From positions 1-17,723 of the forward strand of contig DAOWFD010000053.1 of NCBI GenBank assembly GCA_030638185.1: a stretch of DNA of 17,723 bases. The letters run 5' to 3'. The translations under genes were made by a program, and so were the position numbers. This DNA comes from Candidatus Aegiribacteria sp. GTDB taxonomy: Bacteria > Fermentibacterota > Fermentibacteria > Fermentibacterales > JCC-6. Below, piece by piece: positions 9,736-15,678 of the stretch. Every line of letters starts with the position of its first letter. The stretch's first letter is position 1. The notes below the pieces were generated by a model. It ran no database searches and was not told the origin of the DNA. It saw nothing but the letters and a program-made list of their open reading frames with translations.

Positions 9736-9778
9736 GAAGTTTCTTGACTCATTTGCATGGAAGTGAAAGAAGTTTCTT
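9736..9778. repeat. Direct repeat GAAGTTTCTT x2, 33 bp apart
   Basis: GAAGTTTCTT occurs at 9736-9745 and again at 9769-9778. Each copy contains the small inverted repeat AAG-TTT-CTT. The 33-bp period is about three helical turns, so a dimeric regulator could bind both copies on one face of the DNA. The second copy overlaps TTATAT (9777-9782), a possible -10 box for the downstream operon. The assignment as an operator is inference. Confidence 0.4.
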
Positions 9779-9799
9779 ATATTCACACAATACCCCGTC

Positions 9800-9806
9800 G
9801 GAGGAA
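9800..9806 (+). promoter_or_regulatory. Ribosome binding site of the Lol-type permease gene
   Basis: GGAGGAA lies directly before the ATG at 9810 with a short spacer of about three to four bases. It fixes the start of the first gene of the plus operon. Confidence 0.75.
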
Positions 9807-9809
9807 TAG

Positions 9810-11033
9810 ATGAATTCACTTTCATGGCACCTGGCATGGAGATACCTTAGAAGGCACCCACGAAGGAAGCACCTGGCATTCTCAACCATTGTCAGCGTAG
9901 CGGGCGTAGCCCTTGGAGTGGGAGCCCTCATAATCGTAATGGGTGTCCTTTCAGGCCTTGAGAATTTCATTGAGGAATCGGTTATCACGGTTGACGCACC
10001 TCTTGTAATAATGGCCGACAGTGGCGGCTCATTTCAGATGTCTGACAACCTTCTGGATGAACTGGAATCCCTCATTTCCATCGGGAGCATCTCGCCTTTC
10101 ATTCAGGGAGAAGCGATAATCCGTCTTCCTTCAAGGGGAGTTGATTCGGGATGCAGAGTAAGAGGAGTCGACTCTGAACGGGAATTTGCCTCCGGCATGA
10201 TGGAAGGTAAACTCTCTTACGGAGAGCTTGTGCTTTCTACTCCGGAGGGGGATGACTGCATCCTGATGGGTTTGTATCTTGCAGAGCAGTTCTATCACTC
10301 CGTAGGGGATACCATGTACCTGTTCCCACCCAAGGCGTTCTTTTCCAGCAGGGGACATGCCATAGGGAAGGCAATTCTATCGGGAGCCCTGGAAACAGGA
10401 CTGCCTGTAAACGATGAAACGCTGGCCTACATTCCACTCGATCTGGCAAGAAGAATGTACCTTCCCGAGGGCGGCTACACTGGAATCAAACTCTATCCAG
10501 CGGAGGGTTTCTCACTCGAAAAAGCTGCTGAAGCAGCGACTGTTCTGTTACCGGAAGGGACCTCCATAAGGACATGGAAAGAACTGAACCCTGATCTTGC
10601 CGCCTCCATGAAGCTTGAAAGGATGGGAGCCTTCCTGGCTCTGCTTCTTATAACACTTGTTGCTACCTTCAACATTATGGGAACCATCGCCAGATCGGCC
10701 ATCGAACGCAGAAAGGACATCTCAGTCATCAAGGCCATGGGAGGAAACAACAGACTTATATTCAACATATTTCTCTGGGAAGGGATAATCGTCGGAATAG
10801 CCGGTATTGTTCTGGGTTTTCTCGTCGGCCTTGCCGGCTGCTGGCTTATAGGTGATACCAGCCTTTTGCAGCTGCCGGATGTCTATTCATTTCATGAAAA
10901 TATCCCTGTCAGGGTTTCAATACCCCGGACAGCCATGGTCGGCCTCATCGCTTTCCTGCTAAGTCTTGCATCAGGTATTCTTCCTGCTATGAAGGCAGCG
11001 GGGCTTGATCCGGTACGAGGGCTTCAAAGTTGA
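9810..11033 (+). CDS. LolC/LolE-family ABC transporter permease
   Basis: Inner-membrane permease of 407 residues, the usual length for LolC/LolE, which extract lipoproteins from the inner membrane for delivery to the outer membrane. The N-terminus WHLAWRYLRR plus a membrane segment at about 24-48 is the family opening. A periplasmic domain of about 220 residues follows. The membrane segments at about 272-294, 324-347 and 375-394 lie after the family signature TWKELN (255-260), and IERRKDISVIKAMGG (298-312) is the cytoplasmic coupling segment. The ending AAGLDPVRGLQS is typical. No LolD ATPase is present next to it, so the ATPase must be encoded elsewhere. LolC and LolE cannot be told apart here, so no symbol is given. 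It leads an operon with a predicted lipoprotein two genes downstream, which fits a lipoprotein-trafficking role. MacB/FtsX-type permeases are the alternative but match less well. Confidence 0.88.
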   Translation: MNSLSWHLAWRYLRRHPRRKHLAFSTIVSVAGVALGVGALIIVMGVLSGLENFIEESVITVDAPLVIMADSGGSFQMSDNLLDELESLISIGSISPFIQGEAIIRLPSRGVDSGCRVRGVDSEREFASGMMEGKLSYGELVLSTPEGDDCILMGLYLAEQFYHSVGDTMYLFPPKAFFSSRGHAIGKAILSGALETGLPVNDETLAYIPLDLARRMYLPEGGYTGIKLYPAEGFSLEKAAEAATVLLPEGTSIRTWKELNPDLAASMKLERMGAFLALLLITLVATFNIMGTIARSAIERRKDISVIKAMGGNNRLIFNIFLWEGIIVGIAGIVLGFLVGLAGCWLIGDTSLLQLPDVYSFHENIPVRVSIPRTAMVGLIAFLLSLASGILPAMKAAGLDPVRGLQS

Positions 11034-12025
11034 ATATTCTTCTTGCCGTTCTGCTGTCCTACGCCTACTCTCCGGGTGATTCCAGCTGGAACCTGGTGAC
11101 ACTGGGCAATATCCCCGAGAGGGCTATCCTCTTCGCTGAACTTGCGGCGAAGGAAGGAGGCAGGTCGACAATTGATTTTGCCGTTATGCTGGAGATGACG
11201 GGCAGGTTTGCAGAAGCCGAACGTTGTTACAACCTTGCTTTGAACTCAGCAACCGATTCTCTACTGTCACAATGGCTTGAAAACAGGATATCAGGCACCA
11301 GAACCCTGGACACACTGGTAATTCTCAGTACCGTGATCAGTAACATGAGCGACACAGATGCCATGGATATATCAGTTGAAATACCCCTGCCGGAATCCCA
11401 TGCCCCCTATCAGCGGATAGAACTGCTGGCAGGTGCTTTCGTGGCGGAAGGAAATCTGATGAAACAACATATTGACCTTCTGCCTTCCCGGACTACTGTT
11501 GTCCTTCCACTGATACTTCATATAACACAACAGCCTTACATCTTCAGGCCCCTTCCCTCCCACTATCCTGGCATATCAGGTTCAGTAAGCCTGGAGGATA
11601 TCTCATCTTTAATAAGAACAATTCCGATACCGGAAACTGAAACCGGCCAGGGGCCCTGCCTCGAGATAGCGTACCTTCTTCGCGACAGGGCAGCGGACGC
11701 GGGTCTTGAACTTCATGTCACAGGCGGATTACTAAGAACCTGTACTGACAGCCTGCTTTTCCACGCCTGGAATCAAATCCCCGAAACCGGAATGCCCATT
11801 GACGCGGTACTTTTCTTTACGGACTCTTTAAGAGGTATCGGACACTGTTCTTCTGATTTTATTCCACTGTGGAATTTTGAGTATACCGACGGTCACGAAG
11901 TATCGGTCTTTTATCCGCAGCAGAACATTAACCTGGATATATCTATGCAGGCATCCTTTGCTGATCCGGATTTTGTTGCCGGACTGCTGAAGCTCTTCCC
12001 GATCCGCTTGATCACAGGAATATGA
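11030..12025 (+). CDS. Exported transglutaminase-like protein with N-terminal TPR-like helices
   Basis: 331 residues. NILLAVLLSYAYS is a signal peptide. Residues about 29-72 resemble a TPR pair (FAEAERCYNLAL). Residues about 95-170 look like the beta-rich domain that precedes many bacterial transglutaminase cores (SVEIPLPESHAPYQ, then GNLMKQHIDLLPS). The core at about 205-265 carries a plausible Cys-His-Asp triad: C210 in GPCLEIAYLL, H245 in HAWN and D258 in PIDAV, with GLELHVTGG between them as in the family. Such proteins are cysteine peptidases or crosslinkers; the substrate is unknown. The TTG start at 11030 overlaps the permease stop (TTGA) and has GAGGG eight bases upstream (11017-11021). 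The gene ends 23 bases before the lipoprotein ATG. The family call is from motifs only and is moderately sure. Confidence 0.7.
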   Translation: MNILLAVLLSYAYSPGDSSWNLVTLGNIPERAILFAELAAKEGGRSTIDFAVMLEMTGRFAEAERCYNLALNSATDSLLSQWLENRISGTRTLDTLVILSTVISNMSDTDAMDISVEIPLPESHAPYQRIELLAGAFVAEGNLMKQHIDLLPSRTTVVLPLILHITQQPYIFRPLPSHYPGISGSVSLEDISSLIRTIPIPETETGQGPCLEIAYLLRDRAADAGLELHVTGGLLRTCTDSLLFHAWNQIPETGMPIDAVLFFTDSLRGIGHCSSDFIPLWNFEYTDGHEVSVFYPQQNINLDISMQASFADPDFVAGLLKLFPIRLITGI

Positions 12026-12038
12026 GTGTTCTTCACCT

Positions 12039-12043
12039 GGAGG
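12039..12043 (+). promoter_or_regulatory. Ribosome binding site that sets the lipoprotein start at 12049
   Basis: GGAGG with a five-base spacer precedes the ATG at 12049. An in-frame ATG at 12022, overlapping the previous stop, has no such site and would put nine residues before the lipoprotein signal peptide, so it is rejected as the start. Confidence 0.85.
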
Positions 12044-12048
12044 TTAAT

Positions 12049-13911
12049 ATGAAACACATCTTTGTCATTGTACTGATAACGCTGCTTGTCCTGACCGGAT
12101 GCGGACCGGACGGAGGAACCGCTGCCGATAATGAAAGGGATGCGAGTGATGAGTACATCATACTGCAGAATTGCGTTGATGCCATCGGCGGTGAGGAAGC
12201 GATCAACAACATTCATGTAATTCATACCATTGACAGTCTTTCAATGGCCGGGATGACCGGCATGACCGAATCGTGGTGGGTTCGTGAACCCTTCATGGGT
12301 TTCTCCGTTACAGAGATCGGTCCCGTAACGCAGCAGGTCCTGATACAGGGAGACAGCGTATGGACAATCGACCGTAACGGACACCTGTCTCCGGGAGGCG
12401 TCGAGCAACAGGATCAGATGATGCTTTCCAGGAGTACGATCTTCTACGACTACCTCTTCGATACCTCAATGGTCTCAATAGGGGCGGATACTCTGATAGA
12501 CAGCGTTCTGACAGTACCCATACGTCTTGAGAACCAGCCGAACGTCGTCTTCTACTATTCAAGGGAGACGTGGCTTCCCGTGCTCATGACAGCGGTAACA
12601 ATGGGAATTGAAATCAGAAGTTACCCGAATGATTATGAGAATATTGAAGGTATAGTTTCTGCGACTTCCAGCATCAGCACCATCCCGGCCTTTGGACAGG
12701 AGATCGTAAACTGGAATATCCTTACCGAGTACAATGTGACCGTTCCGGAATCGATTTTCGTACTCACTTCTGCAGGAAGCGACTGGGAACTGGAGAATCC
12801 GGGAACTCCAACAGCCTTTTCACTCAGGGGTGAGCATATATACCTTGATGGAGAGGTCAACGGGAATCCTGTAACCATACTTCTTGACAGCGGGGCCGGG
12901 GCAACTGTCCTGGACAGCGCACTTGCAGCCGAACTCGGGCTGGAGGGTACCGGAAGCCTTCCGGCAAGAGGGATTGGAGGAACCAGGGAATTCTCATTCG
13001 TAGAAGTTCCAACCTACTACGCTGCGGGAGCCCTTGTGACTAATCAGACCCTGGCGGTAATGCCTCTATCAGAGGAATTCTATCCTTCCACCGGAGAGAT
13101 GATCGACCTCATAATCGGTTATGACTTCCTCAGCCGTTTCGTTACGAAAATTGACTACGGCTCCGAGATGATAACCCTGTTCGACCCGGACAGCTTCAGC
13201 ATCGACAGTGATGATATTTCAGTTCTACCTGCGGAGAGGAGCATGAGCCTTCTATCCATAGAGGCAGTTCTGGAGGATTCGGTTCCAGTCACTCTTCTCC
13301 TTGATACGGGTGCGGGAGGAAACATCCACCTTACGCCATCATTCTTCGAAAAGCATCCCGAGTTCCTGAATGACAGGCCTACCTTTGAAACAGAGATACA
13401 GGGTGTGGGGGGAGAGGAAATCATCAGCGGGTTCAGAGTTTCGGAGATTACACTGGGAGACTATACTGTACAGGGCGGACTCTGCTCAAGCTTCAGCGGG
13501 GGCGATATATTCAGCCAGTACGATGGAATCCTCGGAAACGCTGTTCTATGCAGGTTCGTAGTGTACCTGGATTACAGTTCCGGAAGGATCATTCTGGAAC
13601 CCTCCTCCCTTTTCGAGGAAGGCCTTCCGGAATCTCTTACCGGTATGGGGCTTGAAATCGAAGACAACAACCTTCTTGTAAAAAAAGTTATACAGGGCTC
13701 CCCCGCGGAGGAAGCCGGTATTCTCGAAGATGATATACTGCTCGGGATAGATGGAAACCCCGTCACAGCGGATCAGCTGAACGAACTGAGCAGCCTTCTG
13801 CCGGACACCGTCAATTCTGCTGTATCATTAACACTTATGAGGAACGGCACTGAGATCGACCTTGAGCTGATAACGGGCTACCTTGTTCCTATGCAACGGG
13901 AAGAAAATTAG
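12049..13911 (+). CDS. Lipoprotein with LolA-like region, tandem retropepsin-type aspartyl protease domains and PDZ
   Basis: 620 residues. The N-terminus KHIFVIVLITLLVLTGC is a lipoprotein signal with lipobox LTGC and lipidated C18. Gly, not Asp, follows the cysteine, so by the E. coli rule it would go to the outer membrane. Residues about 33-247 resemble the LolA/LppX-type beta fold (AIGGEEAINN, then a run of strands). Two retropepsin-like units follow: unit 1 at about 262-383 with DSGAG (D280) and DLIIGYDFLSRF; unit 2 at about 396-517 with DTGAG (D419) and DGILGNAVLCRF. A PDZ domain at about 532-612 (IQGSPAEEAGILEDDILLGI) closes the protein. Two half-protease units in one chain could pair like the two lobes of pepsin. 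The protein is the third gene of the operon led by a Lol-type permease. Substrate unknown; domain calls are strong. Confidence 0.9.
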   Translation: MKHIFVIVLITLLVLTGCGPDGGTAADNERDASDEYIILQNCVDAIGGEEAINNIHVIHTIDSLSMAGMTGMTESWWVREPFMGFSVTEIGPVTQQVLIQGDSVWTIDRNGHLSPGGVEQQDQMMLSRSTIFYDYLFDTSMVSIGADTLIDSVLTVPIRLENQPNVVFYYSRETWLPVLMTAVTMGIEIRSYPNDYENIEGIVSATSSISTIPAFGQEIVNWNILTEYNVTVPESIFVLTSAGSDWELENPGTPTAFSLRGEHIYLDGEVNGNPVTILLDSGAGATVLDSALAAELGLEGTGSLPARGIGGTREFSFVEVPTYYAAGALVTNQTLAVMPLSEEFYPSTGEMIDLIIGYDFLSRFVTKIDYGSEMITLFDPDSFSIDSDDISVLPAERSMSLLSIEAVLEDSVPVTLLLDTGAGGNIHLTPSFFEKHPEFLNDRPTFETEIQGVGGEEIISGFRVSEITLGDYTVQGGLCSSFSGGDIFSQYDGILGNAVLCRFVVYLDYSSGRIILEPSSLFEEGLPESLTGMGLEIEDNNLLVKKVIQGSPAEEAGILEDDILLGIDGNPVTADQLNELSSLLPDTVNSAVSLTLMRNGTEIDLELITGYLVPMQREEN

Positions 13912-13938
13912 ACAGGAACGGAACGGGCTACTGCTTAA

Positions 13939-14019
13939 GATATCACCGTTCTCATTCTTTCCCAGTTCGTACTTTGTGTCAACAAGGATCAGGCCGTTTT
14001 TCGCAACTATTTCTATTAT
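13939..14019 (-). pseudogene. purC: purC remnant (SAICAR synthetase fragment)
   Basis: Read on the minus strand from 14019, 27 codons give IIEIVAKNGLILVDTKYELG followed by KNENGDI. LILVDTKYE(F/L)G is a highly conserved core segment of phosphoribosylaminoimidazole-succinocarboxamide synthase, a purine biosynthesis enzyme. A TAA lies two codons upstream in the same frame. After the fragment the frame continues without PurC similarity (the family continues with LIDE and TPDSSRFW). It is therefore a short internal relic bounded on both sides by unrelated DNA, starting just downstream of the lipoprotein gene and before the transposase relic. An intact copy should exist elsewhere if the organism makes purines. 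Confidence 0.75.
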
Positions 14020-14305
14020 CCGTTAAACGATCATGTACAGGATTGTCCTTGACCTAATTGGTAAACATCTGTATACATCTCTTCAGGGTTATGGTGATCC
14101 GGTCATGAATGTATGCTCCGTTATCAAGCGGATAAAACGGATCATGGCCGGAAAGGCAACTGACGAGAGGCTGGGCTGTCGGGCGCTTCACCGTTCACCC
14201 GGAGGTGAGTGGTGGGTGCTTTTTGCGTTTATCCGGACGAGTACAGGCCCAGCCAGCCGAAGAGCACTCCTTTATTCCGACTGCTGGATTCTAGTGGATA
14301 CTTGA
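14020..14305. other. Probably non-coding stretch between purC relic and transposase relic
   Basis: An open frame of 90 codons runs through 14033-14305, but it starts without a ribosome site and its Cys/Arg/Ser-rich translation matches no family I recognise, so it is not called as a gene. The stretch holds a nested inverted repeat described separately. It may be decayed DNA left by the IS91-type element. Confidence 0.45.
14169..14254. repeat. Nested inverted repeat
   Basis: GGCTGGGC at 14169-14176 pairs with GCCCAGCC at 14247-14254, and the next three bases TGT and ACA extend the match after one bulged base. Inside it, TCACC (14195-14199) and GGTGA (14204-14208) form a second hairpin with a CGGA tetraloop. 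This could be a structured end of the neighbouring element or a remnant of a small RNA; neither can be decided by eye. Confidence 0.4.
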
Positions 14306-14746
14306 AACCCTTTTCAACGTAATAGTTTGCTTGAACATACATCTCATATCCCAAGGAAGGGAGCGAAGCAGATCATCTATTACGGGTCGTACAGCCAGGC
14401 ATGGCGTGGTCGTGAACGCCGCCAGGGTATCTTACCGACAGCAGGAACCGAAGAGAAATCTGCATCTTCCTGTGAGCATCCCACATGCTCCCACCGCAGA
14501 AGACAGATGTGGACTGCTCTTCTCAAGAAGGTATGGGATATTGACGTATTGAAGTGTCCGAAGTGCGAAGGACAGATGAAGGTCATCTCTTTCATAGAGC
14601 AACCGTTTGTCATCAGGCGTATCCTGAAACATCTTGATCTCTGGGAAGACCCAAGACCCCCGCCAGAGCCGCTGGAGCTGGTCTGCGAGCCATGCGCGGA
14701 CTACGTTCCATGGCAGGATGATGTGCCTGAGATAGAGGTTGGATAA
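14306..14746 (+). pseudogene. IS91-type transposase, C-terminal fragment
   Basis: About 145 codons encode only the C-terminal part of an IS91/Y2-type rolling-circle transposase. Family landmarks are SHIPRKGAKQIIYYGSYS (the HIPxKG then RYYGxYS segment) and MWTALLKKVWDIDVLKCPKC, then a segment ending VIRRILKHLDL, which resembles the C-terminal block of this family. The in-frame stop TGA at 14303 precedes it. The zinc-binding N-terminus and the HUH/two-tyrosine catalytic region, about 250-350 residues, are absent from the window, so it cannot act on its own. The TTG at 14327 without a good ribosome site is not a believable start. The fragment shows past insertion and deletion next to the purC ghost. 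Confidence 0.75.
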
Positions 14747-14975
14747 GTTGTCAGCGATCCGGCTTCAGGGGGGTAGCGCGCCATGATGCGGTGCTTCCAG
14801 TGAAAATCAGTGAAAATCTGCGGGAAGGCATGTTTGACCAGGCTTGTTTCGGGCAGTATGGTCAGTTTCAGGCAGAGGTATTGGGTGATATTGAGACAGA
14901 TATGCTGTTTCGGGAGGTTTGTAGGAACGGTGGGAAATCTAAATTCCTATTGCTGAATCAACATTGTAATAACGG
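14747..14975. other. Non-coding stretch after the transposase relic
   Basis: No gene is recognised. A 10-base tandem duplication of CAGTGAAAAT lies at 14798-14807 and 14808-14817. An open frame at 14791-15024 runs into the large hairpin and shows no family features. The stretch is probably the right flank of the IS91-type element. Confidence 0.45.
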
Positions 14976-15022
14976 AAAAGGGACGGAGGTAATTGATATT
15001 TCTAATTACCTCCGTCCCTTTT
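14976..15022. repeat. Perfect 19-bp inverted repeat (REP/MITE-like hairpin)
   Basis: The left arm AAAAGGGACGGAGGTAATT (14976-14994) and the right arm at 15004-15022 are exact reverse complements, with a 9-base loop at 14995-15003. The long perfect arms, the AAAAGGGAC edge and the position among mobile relics recall REP-like palindromes mobilised by IS200-like Y1 transposases. It could also act as a weak terminator, but the T-run after the stem is only four bases. No Y1 transposase is seen in the window. Confidence 0.6.
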
Positions 15023-15055
15023 GAAAGTGCCCCCATCGGTGGGGTAGAGCCCTGA
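15022..15055. repeat. 34-bp direct repeat, copy A
   Basis: A 34-base sequence starting TGAAAGTGCC and ending GAGCCCTGA recurs at 16491-16524 with only three differences. Copy A contains a small hairpin, CCCCA-TCGG-TGGGG. It begins on the last base of the 19-bp inverted repeat. The two copies bracket the nucleotidyltransferase/HEPN gene pair, as expected for ends of a mobile or recombined cassette. Confidence 0.7.
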
Positions 15056-15249
15056 TGCCTCCTATTGCTTTACTGGTACCCCTGATGATTTCCAGTTGGA
15101 AACCGTTCATGGATTGGATTAGAAGACTAACTGAACTACGCAAAACCCATAGAGCGTGATCTAATGACCTCTGTTCACCTTGATCTCGGAATAACTATGG
15201 AATCAGAAGCGGGTCTTGCTGAAAATGATTCGTAGACAAGAAAGATCTG
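15056..15249. other. Non-coding stretch downstream of the HEPN gene
   Basis: This is the 194 bases between copy A of the direct repeat and the stop of the HEPN-type gene, which is read towards it. No gene, hairpin terminator or recognised relic was found on either strand. Confidence 0.4.
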
Positions 15250-15678
15250 TCAGGGAACGGGAACCGGGCCAAGTTCCTCTACTCCTTTTAGGATATCCTG
15301 GATACTCTTGATGAGGGCTTCCAGGAACCGCTCGTCCTCAAGCAGGACGCCGTCGTACTCAGATTGGTTCCTTCGACGATGAGACTCGGTCAGCAGCCTC
15401 CAGGTCTCAGGGGGGAGACCAAGCGTATGAGGGATTACTTGAAACACGACATAGCGGTTGTCAGCGCGATAGCCATGCCAGCGAAGCGCCGCGAGCGATA
15501 GCGAATGAGTAGCGTTGTAGGCAAGATCGAATCGACTGTCGAACGACAGCAGTGGATTCCTCGAATCCTCAAAGCGTCTCCTGCCGGAGAGCACAAGGCT
15601 GTCGAACTCTATCTGGGAACCTGGCTCTTCTTTGAGCTTTCTTATTTTCACGAGATTCTGGAGCTCATTCGAGGTCAT
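15250..15678 (-). CDS. HEPN-like protein, partner of the upstream nucleotidyltransferase
   Basis: 142 residues, mostly helical. It resembles the small HEPN-like proteins that follow a wHTH-nucleotidyltransferase gene in many genomes: Phe/Asp-rich N-terminus, AYNATHSLSLAALRWHGYR at 53-71, LGLPPETWRLLTESH at 86-100, then RRRNQSEYDG at 101-110 and a C-terminal helix with DERFLEALIKSI. In HEPN RNases the motif is R-x4-6-H; here R103-N104 is followed after three residues by Y108, so the catalytic histidine position is not conserved. The ATG at 15678 lies inside the end of the nucleotidyltransferase frame (14-base overlap), so the two are coupled. MNT/HEPN pairs are toxin-antitoxin modules in which the nucleotidyltransferase modifies the HEPN protein. 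Whether this pair works that way is inference. Confidence 0.7.
   Translation of the reverse strand: MTSNELQNLVKIRKLKEEPGSQIEFDSLVLSGRRRFEDSRNPLLSFDSRFDLAYNATHSLSLAALRWHGYRADNRYVVFQVIPHTLGLPPETWRLLTESHRRRNQSEYDGVLLEDERFLEALIKSIQDILKGVEELGPVPVP

Larger units (their letters stand above)
9510..9809. promoter_or_regulatory. Divergent intergenic region between the two envelope operons
   Basis: This 300-base spacer separates the start of the minus-strand C25 operon from the plus-strand Lol permease operon, so promoters of both should lie here. No convincing -35/-10 pair with 17-base spacing was found by eye on either strand. Visible structures are a 10-bp direct repeat near the plus operon (9736-9745 and 9769-9778), a small inverted repeat AATCAG (9660-9665) with CTGATT (9674-9679), and the ribosome sites of both first genes. 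No coding potential was recognised. Confidence 0.6.

Noticed and set aside
9744..9782. TTGACT and TTATAT as a promoter for the Lol permease operon
   Set aside because: The two hexamers are 27 bases apart, far from the 16-18 required; no better pair was seen.
9810..11033. MacB- or FtsX-type permease
   Set aside because: The TWKELN segment before the second membrane helix, the length and the N-terminal WRYLRR opening match LolC/LolE better.
12022..12048. ATG at 12022 as the start of the lipoprotein gene
   Set aside because: It has no ribosome site and would place nine residues before the signal peptide, while ATG 12049 has GGAGG at ideal spacing.
14033..14305. 90-codon open frame on the plus strand
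   Set aside because: No ribosome site, odd Cys/Arg/Ser-rich composition, no recognisable family, and it overlaps an inverted repeat in DNA between two gene relics.
14976..15022. Hairpin as a rho-independent terminator
   Set aside because: The stem is strong but followed by only four T residues, and no intact gene ends just before it; REP-like origin fits better, though a terminator role is not excluded.
14791..15024. 77-codon open frame on the plus strand
   Set aside because: Its end is formed by the 19-bp hairpin itself and the translation shows no family pattern; judged to be chance.
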